NCBI GenBank assembly: GCA_943737045.1
Contig: CALSFV010000012.1
Coordinates: 1,054,001-1,118,000 of the forward strand
Direction: 5' to 3'
Source of the DNA: Parapristionchus giblindavisi
Lineage: Eukaryota; Nematoda; Chromadorea; Rhabditida; Diplogasteridae
Length of the DNA stretch: 64,000 nucleotides
This document shows, in pieces, positions 1 to 16,500 of the stretch. The first letter of the stretch is position 1, and each line of letters starts with the position of its first letter. Under the pieces are notes generated by a model, which saw only the letters and a program-made list of their open reading frames with translations, was not told the DNA's origin and searched no databases. A program made the translations under genes and the position numbers.

Positions 1-3000
1 CTTCTCGAAAGACTCGGTCTGAAACTATAGATATATAATTAAATCCATTATATTCGTCTTCATCACAAATAGAGTATCATTATACGATATAGTACTGAGA
101 GAAGATCAAAGATTAAAATCACAACAACACGTAAACATCTTTATTCGATATCGGTCAATCAATAATTCACTGCATTACCTTGTGGAGTTTACATCGCTGT
201 AGACCAATCAATATGAGGAGTGAAGGCCTCATGCTTCTCGAAAGACTCGGTCTGAAAGAATAGATATATAATTAAATCCATTATATTCGTCTTCATCACA
301 AATAGAGTATCATTATACGATACAGTACTGAGAGAAGATCAAAGATCACAACAACACGTAAACATCTTTATTCGGTATCGCTCAATCAATAATTCACTGT
401 ATTACCTTGTGGAGTTTACATCGCTGTAGATCAATAAATATGATGCGTGAAGGCCTCATACTTCTGGAAAGACTCGGTCTGAAACAATAGATATATAATT
501 AAATCCATTATTTTCGTCTTCATCACAAATACAGTATCATAATACGATACAGTACTGAGCGAAGATCAAAGATTAAAATCACAACAACACATAAACATCT
601 ATATTCGGTATCGGACAATCAATAATTCACTGTATAACCTTGTGGAGTTTACATCGCTGTAGGCCAATCAATATGAGGAGCGAAGGCCTCATACTTCTCG
701 AAAGACTCGGTCTGAAACAATAGATATATAATTAAATCCATTATTTTCGTCTTCATCACAAATACAGTATCATAATACGATACAGTACTGAGAGAAGATC
801 AAAGATCACAACAACACGTAAACATCTTTATTCGGTATCGCTCAATCAATAATTCACTGTATTACCTTGTGGAGTTTACATCGCTGTAGATCAATTAATA
901 TGATGCGTGAAGGCCTCATACTTCTCGAAAGACTCGGTCTGAAACAATAGATATATAATTAAATCCGTTATTTTCGTCTTCATCACAAATAGAGTATCAT
1001 AATACGATACAGTACTGAGAGAAGATCAAAGATTAAAATCACAACAACACGTAAACATCTTTATTCGATATCGGTCAATCAATAATTCACTGCATTACCT
1101 TGTGGAGTTTACATCGCTGTAGACCAATCAATATGAGGAGTGAAGGCCTCATGCTTCTCGAAAGACTCGGTCTGAAAGAATAGATATATAATTAAATCCA
1201 TTATATTCGTCTTCATCACAAATAGAGTATCATTATACGATACAGTACTGAGAGAAGATCAAAGATCACAACAACACGTAAACATCTTTATTCGGTATCG
1301 CTCAATCAATAATTCACTGTATTACCTTGTGGAGTTTACATCGCTGTAGATCAATAAATATGATGCGTGAAGGCCTCATACTTCTGGAAAGACTCGGTCT
1401 GAAACAATAGATATATAATTAAATCCATTATTTTCGTCTTCAACACAAATACAGTATCATAATACGATACAGTACTGAGAGAAGATCAAAGATTAAAATC
1501 ACAACAACACGTAAACATCTTTATTCGGTATCGGTCAATCAATAATTCACTGTATTACCTTGTGGAGTTTACATCGCTGTAGATCAATAAATATGATGCG
1601 TGAAGGCCTCATACTTCTGGAAAGACTCGGTCTGAAACAATAGATATATAATTAAATCCATTATTTTCGTCTTCATCACAAATACAGTATCATAATACGA
1701 TACAGTACTGAGCGAAGATCAAAGATTAAAATCACAACAACACATAAACATCTATATTCGGTATCGGACAATCAATAATTCACTGTATAACCTTGTGGAG
1801 TTTACATCGCTGTAGGCCAATCAATATGAGGAGCGAAGGCCTCATACTTCTCGAAAGACTCGGTCTGAAACAATAGATATATAATTAAATCCATTATTTT
1901 CGTCTTCATCACAAATACAGTATCATAATACGATACAGTACTGAGAGAAGATCAAAGATCACAACAACACGTAAACATCTTTATTCGGTATCGCTCAATC
2001 AATAATTCACTGTATTACCTTGTGGAGTTTACATCGCTGTAGATCAATTAATATGATGCGTGAAGGCCTCATACTTCTCGAAAGACTCGGTCTGAAACAA
2101 TAGATATATAATTAAATCCGTTATTTTCGTCTTCATCACAAATAGAGTATCATAATACGATACAGTACTGAGAGAAGATCAAAGATTAAAATCACAACAA
2201 CACGTAAACATCTTTATTCGATATCGGTCAATCAATAATTCACTGCATTACCTTGTGGAGTTTACATCGCTGTAGACCAATCAATATGAGGAGTGAAGGC
2301 CTCATGCTTCTCGAAAGACTCGGTCTGAAAGAATAGATATATAATTAAATCCATTATATTCGTCTTCATCACAAATAGAGTATCATTATACGATACAGTA
2401 CTGAGAGAAGATCAAAGATCACAACAACACGTAAACATCTTTATTCGGTATCGCTCAATCAATAATTCACTGTATTACCTTGTGGAGTTTACATCGCTGT
2501 AGATCAATAAATATGATGCGTGAAGGCCTCATACTTCTGGAAAGACTCGGTCTGAAACAATAGATATATAATTAAATCCATTATTTTCGTCTTCAACACA
2601 AATACAGTATCATAATACGATACAGTACTGAGAGAAGATCAAAGATTAAAATCACAACAACACGTAAACATCTTTATTCGGTATCGGTCAATCAATAATT
2701 CACTGTATTACCTTGTGGAGTTTACATCGCTGTAGGCCAATCAATATGAGGAGCGAAGGCCTCATACTTCTCGAAAGACTCGGTCTGAAACAATAGATAT
2801 ATAATTAAATCCATTATTTTCGTCTTCATCACAAATACAGTATCATAATACGATACAGTACTGAGAGAAGATCAAAGATCACAACAACACGTAAACATCT
2901 TTATTCGGTATCGCTCAATCAATAATTCACTGTATTACCTTGTGGAGTTTACATCGCTGTAGATCAATAAATATGATGCGTGAAGGCCTCATACTTCTCG

Positions 3001-5320
3001 AAAGACTCGGTCTGAAACAATAGATATATAATTAAATCCGTTATTTTCGTCTTCATCACAAATAGAGTATCATAATACGATACAGTACTGAGAGAAGATC
3101 AAAGATTAAAATCACAACAACACGTAAACATCTTTATTCGATATCGGTCAATCAATAATTCACTGCATTACCTTGTGGAGTTTACATCGCTGTAGACCAA
3201 TCAATATGAGGAGTGAAGGCCTCATGCTTCTCGAAAGACTCGGTCTGAAACTATAGATATATAATTAAATCCATTATATTCGTCTTCATCACAAATAGAG
3301 TATCATTATACGATATAGTACTGAGAGAAGATCAAAGATCACAACAACACATAAACATCTTTATTCGATATCGATCAATCAATAATTCACTGCATTACCT
3401 TGTGGAGTTTACATCGCTGAAGATCAATAAATATGATGCGTGAAGGCCTCATACTTCTCGAAAGACTCGGTCTGAAACTATAGATATATAATTAAATCCA
3501 TTATATTCGTCTTCATCACAAATAGAGTATCATAATACGATACAGTACTGAGAGAAGATCAAAGATTAAAATCACAACAGCACGTAAACATCTTTATTCG
3601 ATATCGGTCAATCAATAATTCACTGCATTACCTTGTGGAGTTTACATCGCTGAAGATCAATAAATATGATGCGTGAAGGCCTCATACTTCTCGAAAGACT
3701 CGGTCTGAAACTATAGATATATAATTAAATCCATTATATTCGTCTTCATCACAAATAGAGTATCATTATACGATATAGTACTGAGAGAAGATCAAAGATC
3801 ACAACAACACATAAACATCTTTATTCGATATCGATCAATCAATAATTCACTGTATTACCTTGTGGAGTTTACATCGCTGTAGACCAATCAATATGAGGAG
3901 CGAAGGCCTCATACTTCTCGAATGACTCGGTCTGAAACAATAGATATATAATTAAATCCATTATTTTCGTCTTCATCACAAATACAGTATCATAATACGA
4001 TACAGTACTGAGAGAAGATCAAAGATTAAAATCACAACAACACATAAACATCTTTATTCGGTATCGGTCAATCAATAATTCACTGTATTACCTTGTGGAG
4101 TTTACATCGCTGTAGGCCAATCAATATGAGGAGCGAAGGCCTCATACTTCTCGAAAGACTCGGTCTGAAACAATAGATATATAATTAAATCCATTATTTT
4201 CGTCTTCATCACAAATACAGTATCATAATACGATACAGTACTGAGAGAAGATCAAAGATCACAACAACACATAAACATCTTTATTCGATATCGGTCAATC
4301 AATAATTCACTGCATTACCTTGTGGAGTTTACATCGCTGAAGATCAATAAATATGATGCGTGAAGGCCTCATACTTCTCGAAAGACTCGGTCTGAAACAA
4401 TAGATATATAATTAAATCCATTATTTTCGTCTTCATCACAAATAGAGTATCATTATACGATACAGTACTGAGAGAAGATCAAAGATCACAACAACACATA
4501 AACATCTTTATTCGGTATCGGTCAAACAATAATTCACTTTATTACCTAGTGGAGTTTGCATCGCTGTAGGCCAATCACTATGAGGAGCGAAGGCCTCATA
4601 CTTCTCGAAAGACTCGGTCTGAAACTATAAATATATAATTAAATCCATTATATTCGTCTTCATCACAAATAGAGTATCATTATACGATATAGTACTGAGA
4701 GAAGATCAAAGATCACAACAACACATAAACATCTTTATTCGGTATCGGTCAATCAATAATTCACTGCATTACCTTGTGGAGTTTACATCGCTGTAGGCCA
4801 ATCAATATGAGGAGCGAAGGCCTCATACTTCTCGAAAGACTCGGTCTGAAACAATAGATATATAATTAAATCCATTATTTTCGTCTTCATCACAAATACA
4901 GTATCATAATACGATACAGTACTGAGAGAAGATCAAAGATTAAAATCAGAACAGCACGTAAACATCTTTATTCGATATCGGTCAATCAATAATTCACTGC
5001 ATTACCTTGTGGAGTTTACATCGCTGAAGATCAATAAATATGATGCGTGAAGGCCTCATACTTCTCGAAAGACTCGGTCTGAAACAATAGATATATAATT
5101 AAATCCATTATATTCGTCTTCATCACAAATAGAGTATCATTATACGATATAGTACTGAGAGAAGATCAAAGATCACAACAACACATAAACATCTTTATTC
5201 GATATCGATCAATCAATAATTCACTGTATTATCTTGTGGAGTTTACATCGCTGTAGACCAATCAATATGAGGAGCGAAGGCCTCATACTTCTCGAATGAC
5301 TCGGTCTGAAACAATAGATA

Positions 5321-8250
5321 TTTACATCGCTGTAGACCAATCAATATGAGGAGCGAAGGCCTCATACTTCTCGAAAGACTCGGTCTGAAACAATAGATAT
5401 ATAATTAAATCCATTATTTTCGTCTTCATCACAAATACAGTATCATAATACGATACAGTACTGAGAGAAGATCAAAGATTAAAATCACAACAACACATAA
5501 ACATCTTTATTCGGTATCGGTCAATCAATAATTCACTGTATTACCTTGTGGAGTTTACATCGCTGTAGGCCAATCAATATGAGGAGCGAAGGCCTCATAC
5601 TTCTCGAAAGACTCGGTCTGAAACAATAGATATATAATTAAATCCATTATTTTCGTCTTCATCACAAATACAGTATCATAATACGATACAGTACTGAGAG
5701 AAGATCAAAGATTAAAATCACAAGAGCACGTAAACATCTTTATTCGATATCGGTCAATCAATAATTCACTGCATTACCTTGTGGAGTTTACATCGCTGAA
5801 GATCAATAAATATGATGCGTGAAGGCCTCATACTTCTCGAAAGACTCGGTCTGAAACAATAGATATATAATTAAATCCATTATTTTCGTCTTCATCACAA
5901 ATACAGTATCATAATACGATACAGTACTGAGAGAAGATCAAAGATTAAAATCACAACAGCACGTAAACATCTTTATTCGATATCGGTCAATCAATAATTC
6001 ACTGCATTACCTTGTGGAGTTTACATCGCTGAAGATCAATAAATATGATGCGTGAAGGCCTCATACTTCTCGAAAGACTCGGTCTGAAACTATAGATATA
6101 TAATTAAATCCATTATATTCGTCTTCATCACAAATAGAGTATCATTATACGATATAGTACTGAGAGAAGATCAAAGATCACAACAACACATAAACATCTT
6201 TATTCGATATCGATCAATCAATAATTCACTGTATTACCTTGTGGAGTTTACATCGTTGTAGACCAATCAATATGAGGAGCGAAGGCCTCATAATTCTCGA
6301 ATGACTCGGTCCGAAACAATAGATATATAATTAAATCCATTATTTTCGTCTTCATCACAAATACAGTATCATAATACGATACAGTACTGAGAGAAGATCA
6401 AAGATTAAAATCAGAACAGCACGTAAACATCTTTATTCGATATCGGTCAATCAATAATTCACTGCATTACCTTGTGGAGTTTACATCGCTGAAGATCAAT
6501 AAATATGATGCGTGAAGGCCTCATACTTCTCGAAAGACTCGGTCTGAAACAATAGATATATAATTAAATCCATTATATTCGTCTTCATCACAAATAGAGT
6601 ATCATTATACGATATAGTACTGAGAGAAGATCAAAGATCACAACAACACATAAACATCTTTATTCGATATCGATCAATCAATAATTCACTGTATTATCTT
6701 GTGGAGTTTACATCGCTGTAGACCAATCAATATGAGGAGCGAAGGCCTCATACTTCTCGAATGACTCGGTCTGAAACAATAGATATTTACATCGCTGTAG
6801 ACCAATCAATATGAGGAGCGAAGGCCTCATACTTCTCGAAAGACTCGGTCTGAAACAATAGATATATAATTAAATCCATTATTTTCGTCTTCATCACAAA
6901 TACAGTATCATAATACGATACAGTACTGAGAGAAGATCAAAGATTAAAATCACAACAACACATAAACATCTTTATTCGGTATCGGTCAATCAATAATTCA
7001 CTGTATTACCTTGTGGAGTTTACATCGCTGTAGGCCAATCAATATGAGGAGCGAAGGCCTCATACTTCTCGAAAGACTCGGTCTGAAACAATAGATATAT
7101 AATTAAATCCATTATTTTCGTCTTCATCACAAATACAGTATCATAATACGATACAGTACTGAGAGAAGATCAAAGATTAAAATCACAAGAGCACGTAAAC
7201 ATCTTTATTCGATATCGGTCAATCAATAATTCACTGCATTACCTTGTGGAGTTTACATCGCTGAAGATCAATAAATATGATGCGTGAAGGCCTCATACTT
7301 CTCGAAAGACTCGGTCTGAAACAATAGATATATAATTAAATCCATTATTTTCGTCTTCATCACAAATACAGTATCATAATACGATACAGTACTGAGAGAA
7401 GATCAAAGATTAAAATCACAACAGCACGTAAACATCTTTATTCGATATCGGTCAATCAATAATTCACTGCATTACCTTGTGGAGTTTACATCGCTGAAGA
7501 TCAATAAATATGATGCGTGAAGGCCTCATACTTCTCGAAAGACTCGGTCTGAAACTATAGATATATAATTAAATCCATTATATTCGTCTTCATCACAAAT
7601 AGAGTATCATTATACGATATAGTACTGAGAGAAGATCAAAGATCACAACAACACATAAACATCTTTATTCGATATCGATCAATCAATAATTCACTGTATT
7701 ACCTTGTGGAGTTTACATCGTTGTAGACCAATCAATATGAGGAGCGAAGGCCTCATAATTCTCGAATGACTCGGTCCGAAACAATAGATATATAATTAAA
7801 TCCATTATTTTCGTCTTCATCACAAATACAGTATCATAATACGATACAGTACTGAGACAAGATTTAAGATTAAAATCACAACAACACGTAAACATCTTTA
7901 TTCGATATCGGTCAATCAATAATTCACTGCATTACCTTGTGGAGTTTATATCGCTGTAGACCAATCAATATGAGGAGTGAAGGCCTCATGCTTCTCGAAA
8001 GACTCGGTCTGAAACAATAGATATATAATTAAATCCATTATATTCGTCTTCATCACAAATAGAGTATCATTATACGATACAGTACTGAGAGAAGATCAAA
8101 GATCACAACAACACATAAACATCTTTATTCGGTATCGGTCAATCAATAATTCACTGTATTACATTGTGGAGTTTACATCGCTGTAGACCAATCAATATGA
8201 GGAGCGAAGGCCTCATACTTCTCGAAAGACTCGGTCTGAAACAATTGATA
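5321..8250. repeat. 1465-bp higher-order repeat in the satellite
   Basis: Sequence around 5321 repeats at 6786, an offset of 1465 bp. The copies share private variants: the 79-bp partial monomer at the start, ACAAGAGCACG near 5720 and 7187, and CGGTCCGAAAC near 6308 and 7773. 1465 equals the 999-bp unit seen further on plus two 233-bp monomers, so this is an older or variant form of the same higher-order organisation. Similar linked variants recur near 8.9-10.3 kb and 24.4 kb. The outer boundaries are approximate because all flanking DNA is the same satellite. Confidence 0.75.
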
Positions 8251-11200
8251 TATAATTAAATCCATTATTTTCGTCTTCATCACAAATAGAGTATCATTAT
8301 ACGATACAGTACTGAGAGAAGATCAAAGATCACAACAACACATAAACATCTTTATTCGGTATCGGTCAAACAATAATTCACTGTATTACCTTGTGGAGTT
8401 TGCATCGCTGTAGGCCAATCACTATGAGGAGCGAAGGCCTCATACTTCTCGAAAGACTCGGTCTGAAACAATAGATATATAATTAAATCCATTATTTTCG
8501 TCTTCATCACAAATACAGTATCATAATACGATACAGTACTGAGAGAAGATCAAAGATTAAAATCAGAACAGCACGTAAACATCTTTATTCGATATCGGTC
8601 AATCAATAATTCACTGCATTACCTTGTGGAGTTTACATCGCTGAAGATCAATAAATATGATGCGTGAAGGCCTCATACTTCTCGAAAGACTCGGTCTGAA
8701 ACTATAGATATATAATTAAATCCATTATATTCGTCTTCATCACAAATAGAGTATCATTATACGATATAGTACTGAGAGAAGATCAAAGATCACAACAACA
8801 CATAAACATCTTTATTCGATATCGATCAATCAATAATTCACTGTATTATCTTGTGGAGTTTACATCGCTGTAGACCAATCAATATGAGGAGCGAAGGCCT
8901 CATACTTCTCGAATGACTCGGTCTGAAACAATAGATATTTACATCGCTGTAGACCAATCAATATGAGGAGCGAAGGCCTCATACTTCTCGAAAGACTCGG
9001 TCTGAAACAATAGATATATAATTAAATCCATTATTTTCGTCTTCATCACAAATACAGTATCATAATACGATACAGTACTGAGAGAAGATCAAAGATTAAA
9101 ATCACAACAACACATAAACATCTTTATTCGGTATCGGTCAATCAATAATTCACTGTATTACCTTGTGGAGTTTACATCGCTGTAGGCCAATCAATATGAG
9201 GAGCGAAGGCCTCATACTTCTCGAAAGACTCGGTCTGAAACAATAGATATATAATTAAATCCATTATTTTCGTCTTCATCACAAATACAGTATCATAATA
9301 CGATACAGTACTGAGAGAAGATCAAAGATTAAAATCACAACAACACATAAACATCTTTATTCGGTATCGGTCAATCAATAATTCACTGTATTACCTTGTG
9401 GAGTTTACATCGCTGTAGACCAATCAATATGAGGAGCGAAGGCCTCATACTTCTCGAAAGACTCGGTCTGAAACAATAGATATATAATTAAATCCATTAT
9501 TTTCGTCTTCATCACAAATACAGTATCATAATACGATACAGTACTGAGAGAAGATCAAAGATTAAAATCACAACAACACATAAACATCTTTATTCGGTAT
9601 CGGTCAATCAATAATTCACTGTATTACCTTGTGGAGTTTACATCGCTGTAGGCCAATCAATATGAGGAGCGAAGGCCTCATACTTCTCGAAAGACTCGGT
9701 CTGAAACAATAGATATATAATTAAATCTATTATTTTCGTCTTCATCACAAATACAGTATCATAATACGATACAGTACTGAGAGAAGATCAAAGATTAAAA
9801 TCACAAGAGCACGTAAACATCTTTATTCGATATCGGTCAATCAATAATTCACTGCATTACCTTGTGGAGTTTACATCGCTGAAGATCAATAAATATGATG
9901 CGTGAAGGCCTCATACTTCTCGAAAGACTCGGTCTGAAACAATAGATATATAATTAAATCCATTATTTTCGTCTTCATCACAAATACAGTATCATAATAC
10001 GATACAGTACTGAGAGAAGATCAAAGATTAAAATCACAACAGCACGTAAACATCTTTATTCGATATCGGTCAATCAATAATTCACTGCATTACCTTGTGG
10101 AGTTTACATCGCTGAAGATCAATAAATATGATGCGTGAAGGCCTCATAATTCTCGAATGACTCGGTCCGAAACAATAGATATATAATTAAATCCATTATT
10201 TTCGTCTTCATCACAAATACAGTATCATAATACGATACAGTACTGAGACAAGATTTAAGATTAAAATCACAACAACACGTAAACATCTTTATTCGATATC
10301 GGTCAATCAATAATTCACTGCATTACCTTGTGGAGTTTATATCGCTGTAGACCAATCAATATGAGGAGTGAAGGCCTCATGCTTCTCGAAAGACTCGGTC
10401 TGAAACAATAGATATATAATTAAATCCATTATATTCGTCTTCATCACAAATAGAGTATCATTATACGATACAGTACTGAGAGAAGATCAAAGATCACAAC
10501 AACACATAAACATCTTTATTCGGTATCGGTCAATCAATAATTCACTGTATTACATTGTGGAGTTTACATCGCTGTAGACCAATCAATATGAGGAGCGAAG
10601 GCCTCATACTTCTCGAAAGACTAGGTCTGAAACAATAGATATATAATTAAATCCATTATTTTCGTCTTCATCACAAATAGAGTATCATTATACGGTACAG
10701 TACTGAGAGAAGATCAAAGATCACAACAACACATAAACATCTTTATTCGGTATCGGTCAAACAATAATTCACTGTATTACCTTGTGGAGTTTGCATCGCT
10801 GTAGGCCAATCACTATGAGGAGCGAAGGCCTCATACTTCTCGAAAGACTCGGTATGAAACAATAGATATATAATTAAATCCATTATTTTCGTCTTCATCA
10901 CAAATACAGTATCATAATACGATACAGTACTGAGAGAAGATCAAAGATTAAAATCACAACAACACATAAACATCTTTATTCGGTATCGGTCAATCAATAA
11001 TTCACTGTATTACCTTGTGGAGTTTACATCGCTGTAGGCCAATCAATATGAGGAGCGAAGGCCTCATACTTCTCGAAAGACTCGGTCTGAAACAATAGAT
11101 ATATAATTAAATTCATTATATTCGTCTTCATCACAAATAGAGTATCATTATACGATACAGTACTGAGAGAAGATCAAAGATCACAACAACACATAAACAT

Positions 11201-13556
11201 CTTTATTCGGTATCGGTCAATCAATAATTCACTGTATTACATTGTGGAGTTTACATCGCTGTAGACCAATCAATATGAGGAGCGAAGGCCTCATACTTCT
11301 CGAAAGACTAGGTCTGAAACAATAGATATATAATTAAATCCATTATTTTCGTCTTCATCACAAATAGAGTATCATTATACGGTACAGTACTGAGAGAAGA
11401 TCAAAGATCACAACAACACATAAACATCTTTATTCGGTATCGGTCAAACAATAATTCACTGTATTACCTTGTGGAGTTTGCATCGCTGTAGGCCAATCAC
11501 TATGAGGAGCGAAGGCCTCTTACTTCTCGAAAGACTCGGTATGAAACAATAGATATATAATTAAATCCATTATTTTCGTCTTCATCACAAATACAGTATC
11601 ATAATACGATACAGTACTGAGAGAAGATCAAAGATTAAAATCACAACAACACATAAACATCTTTATACGGTATCGGTCAATCAATAATTCACTGTATTAC
11701 CTTGTGGAGTTTACATCGCTGTAGGCCAATCAATATGAGGAGCGAAGGCCTCATACTTCTCGAAAGACTCGGTCTGAAACAATAGATATATAATTAAATC
11801 CATTATTTTCGTCTTCATCACAAATACAGTATCATAATACGATACAGTACTGAGAGAAGATCAAAGATTAAAATCACAAGAGCACGTAAACATCTTTATT
11901 CGATATCGGTCAATCAATAATTCACTGCATTTCCTTGTGGAGTTTACATCGCTGAAGATCAATAAATATGATGCGTGAAGGCCTCACACTTCTCGAAAGA
12001 CTCGGTCTGAAACAATGGATATATAATTAAATCCATTATTTTCGTCTTCATCACAAATACAGTATCATAATACGATACAGTACTGAGAGAAGATCAAAGA
12101 TTAAAATCACAACAGCACGTAAACATCTTTATTCGATATCGGTCAATCAATAATTCACTGCATTACCTTGTGGAGTTTACATCGCTGAAGATCAATAAAT
12201 ATGATGCGTGAAGGCCTCATACTTCTCGAAAGACTCGGTCTGAAACTATAGATATATAATTAAATCCATTATATTCGTCTTCATCACAAATAGAGTATCA
12301 TTATACGATATAGTACTGAGAGAAGATCAAAGATCACAACAACACATAAACATCTTTATTCGATATCGATCAATCAATAATTCACTGTATTACCTTGTGG
12401 AGTTTACATCGCTGAAGATCAATAAATATGATGCGTGAAGGCCTCATACTTCTCGAAAGACTCGGTCTGAAACAATAGATATATAATTAAATCCATTATT
12501 TTCGTCTTCATCACAAATACAGTATCATAATACGATACAGTACTGAGAGAAGATCAAAGATTAAAATCACAACAGCACGTAAACATCTTTATTCGATATC
12601 GGTCAATCAATAATTCACTGCATTACCTTGTGGAGTTTACATCGCTGAAGATCAATAAATATGATGCGTGAAGGCCTCATACTTCTCGAAAGACTCGGTC
12701 TGAAACTATAGATATATAATTAAATCCATTATATTCGTCTTCATCACAAATAGAGTATCATTATACGATATAGTACTGAGAGAAGATCAAAGATCACAAC
12801 AACACATAAACATCTTTATTCGATATCGATCAATCAATAATTCACTGTATTACCTTGTGGAGTTTACATCGCTGTAGACCAATCAATATGAGGAGCGAAG
12901 GCCTCATACTTCTCGAATGACTCGGTCTGAAACAATAGATATATAATTAAATCCATTATTTTCGTCTTCATCACAAATACAGTATCATAATACGATACAG
13001 TACTGAGACAAGATTTAAGATTAAAATCACAACAGCACGTAAACATCTTTATTCGATATCGGTCAATAAATAATTCACTGCATTACCTTGTGGAGTTTAC
13101 CTCGCTGAAGATCAATAAATATGATGCGTGAAGGCCTCATACTTCTCGAAAGACTCGGTCTGAAACAATAGATATATAATTAAATCCATTATTTTCGTCT
13201 TCATCACAAATACAGTATCATAATACGATACAGTACTGAGAGAAGATCAAAGATTAAAATCACAACAGCACGTAAACATCTTTATTCGATATCGGTCAAT
13301 CAATAATTCACTGCATTACCTTGTGGAGTTTACATCGCTGAAGATCAATAAATATGATGCGTGAAGGCCTCATACTTCTCGAAAGACTCGGTCTGAAACT
13401 ATAGATATATAATTAAATCCATTATATTCGTCTTCATCACAAATAGAGTATCATTATACGATATAGTACTGAGAGAAGATCAAAGATCACAACAACACAT
13501 AAACATCTTTATTCGATATCGATCAATCAATAATTCACTGTATTACCTTGTGGAGT

Positions 13557-16500
13557 TTACATCGCTGTAGACCAATCAATATGAGGAGCGAAGGCCTCAT
13601 ACTTCTCGAATGACTCGGTCTGAAACAATAGATATATAATTAAATCCATTATTTTCGTCTTCATCACAAATACAGTATCATAATACGATACAGTACTGAG
13701 ACAAGATTTAAGATTAAAATCACAACAGCACGTAAACATCTTTATTCGATATCGGTCAATAAATAATTCACTGCATTACCTTGTGGAGTTTACATCGCTG
13801 AAGATCAATAAATATGATGCGTGAAGGCCTCATACTTCTCGAAAGACTCGGTCTGAAACTATAGATATATAATTAAATCCATTATATTCGTCTTCATCAC
13901 AAATAGAGTATCATTATACGATATAGTACTGAGAGAAGATCAAAGATCACAACAACACATAAACATCTTTATTCGATATCGATCAATCAATAATTCACTG
14001 TATTATCTTGTGGAGTTTACATCGCTGTAGACCAATCAATATGAGGAGCGAAGGCCTCATACTTCTCGAATGACTCGGTCTGAAACAATAGATATTTACA
14101 TCGCTGTAGACCAATCAATATGAGGAGCGAAGGCCTCATACTTCTCGAAAGACTCGGTCTGAAACAATAGATATATAATTAAATCCATTATTTTCGTCTT
14201 CATCACAAATACAGTATCATAATACGATACAGTACTGAGAGAAGATCAAAGATTAAAATCACAACAGCACGTAAACATCTTTATTCGATATCGGTCAATC
14301 AATAATTCACTGCATTACCTTGTGGAGTTTACATCGCTGAAGCTCAATAAATATGATGCGTGAAGGCCTCATACTTCTCGAAAGACTCGGTCTGAAACTA
14401 TAGATATATAATTAAATCCATTATATTCGTCTTCATCACAAATAGAGTATCATTATACGATATAGTACTGAGAGAAGATCAAAGATCACAACAACACATA
14501 AACATCTTTATTCGATATCGATCAATCAATAATTCACTGTATTACCTTGTGGAGTTTACATCGCTGTAGACCAATCAATATGAGGAGCGAAGGCCTCATA
14601 CTTCTCGAATGACTCGGTCTGAAACAATAGATATATAATTAAATCCATTATTTTCGTCTTCATCACAAATACAGTATCATAATACGATACAGTACTGAGA
14701 CAAGATTTAAGATTAAAATCACAACAGCACGTAAACATCTTTATTCGATATCGGTCAATAAATAATTCACTGCATTACCTTGTGGAGTTTACATCGCTGA
14801 AGATCAATAAATATGATGCGTGAAGGCCTCATACTTCTCGAAAGACTCGGTCTGAAACTATAGATATATAATTAAATCCATTATATTCGTCTTCATCACA
14901 AATAGAGTATCATTATACGATATAGTACTGAGAGAAGATCAAAGATCACAACAACACATAAACATCTTTATTCGATATCGATCAATCAATAATTCACTGT
15001 ATTATCTTGTGGAGTTTACATCGCTGTAGACCAATCAATATGAGGAGCGAAGGCCTCATACTTCTCGAATGACTCGGTCTGAAACAATAGATATTTACAT
15101 CGCTGTAGACCAATCAATATGAGGAGCGAAGGCCTCATACTTCTCGAAAGACTCGGTCTGAAACAATAGATATATAATTAAATCCATTATTTTCGTCTTC
15201 ATCACAAATACAGTATCATAATACGATACAGTACTGAGAGAAGATCAAAGATTAAAATCACAACAACACATAAACATCTTTATTCGGTATCGGTCAATCA
15301 ATAATTCACTGCATTACCTTGTGGAGTTTACATCGCTGAAGATCAATAAATATGATGCGTGAAGGCCTCATACTTCTCGAAAGACTCGGTCTGAAACTAT
15401 AGATATATAATTAAATCCATTATATTCGTCTTCATCACAAATAGAGTATCATTATACGATATAGTACTGAGAGAAGATCAAAGATCACAACAACACATAA
15501 ACATCTTTATTCGATATCGATCAATCAATAATTCACTGTATTACCTTGTGGAGTTTACATCGCTGTAGACCAATCAATATGAGGAGCGAAGGCCTCATAC
15601 TTCTCGAATGACTCGGTCTGAAACAATAGATATATAATTAAATCCATTATTTTCGTCTTCATCACAAATACAGTATCATAATACGATACAGTACTGAGAC
15701 AAGATTTAAGATTAAAATCACAACAGCACGTAAACATCTTTATTCGATATCGGTCAATAAATAATTCACTGCATTACCTTGTGGAGTTTACATCGCTGAA
15801 GATCAATAAATATGATGCGTGAAGGCCTCATACTTCTCGAAAGACTCGGTCTGAAACAATAGATATATAATTAAATCCATTATTTTCGTCTTCATCACAA
15901 ATACAGTATCATAATACGATACAGTACTGAGACAAGATTTAAGATTTAAATCACAACAACACGTAAACATCTTTATTCGATATCGGTCAATCAATAATTC
16001 ACTGCATTACCTTGTGGAGTTTACATCGCTGAAGATCAATAAATATGATGCGTGAAGGCCTCATACTTCTCGAAAGACTCGGTCTGAAACTATAGATATA
16101 TAATTAAATCCATTATATTCGTCTTCATCACAAATAGAGTATCATTATACGATATAGTACTGAGAGAAGATCAAAGATCACAACAACACATAAACATCTT
16201 TATTCGATATCGATCAATCAATAATTCACTGTATTACCTTGTGGAGTTTACATCGCTGTAGACCAATCAATATGAGGAGCGAAGGCCTCATACTTCTCGA
16301 ATGACTCGGTCTGAAACAATAGATATATAATTAAATCCATTATTTTCGTCTTCATCACAAATACAGTATCATAATACGATACAGTACTGAGACAAGATTT
16401 AAGATTAAAATCACAACAGCACGTAAACATCTTTATTCGATATCGGTCAATAAATAATTCACTGCATTACCTTGTGGAGTTTACATCGCTGAAGATCAAT

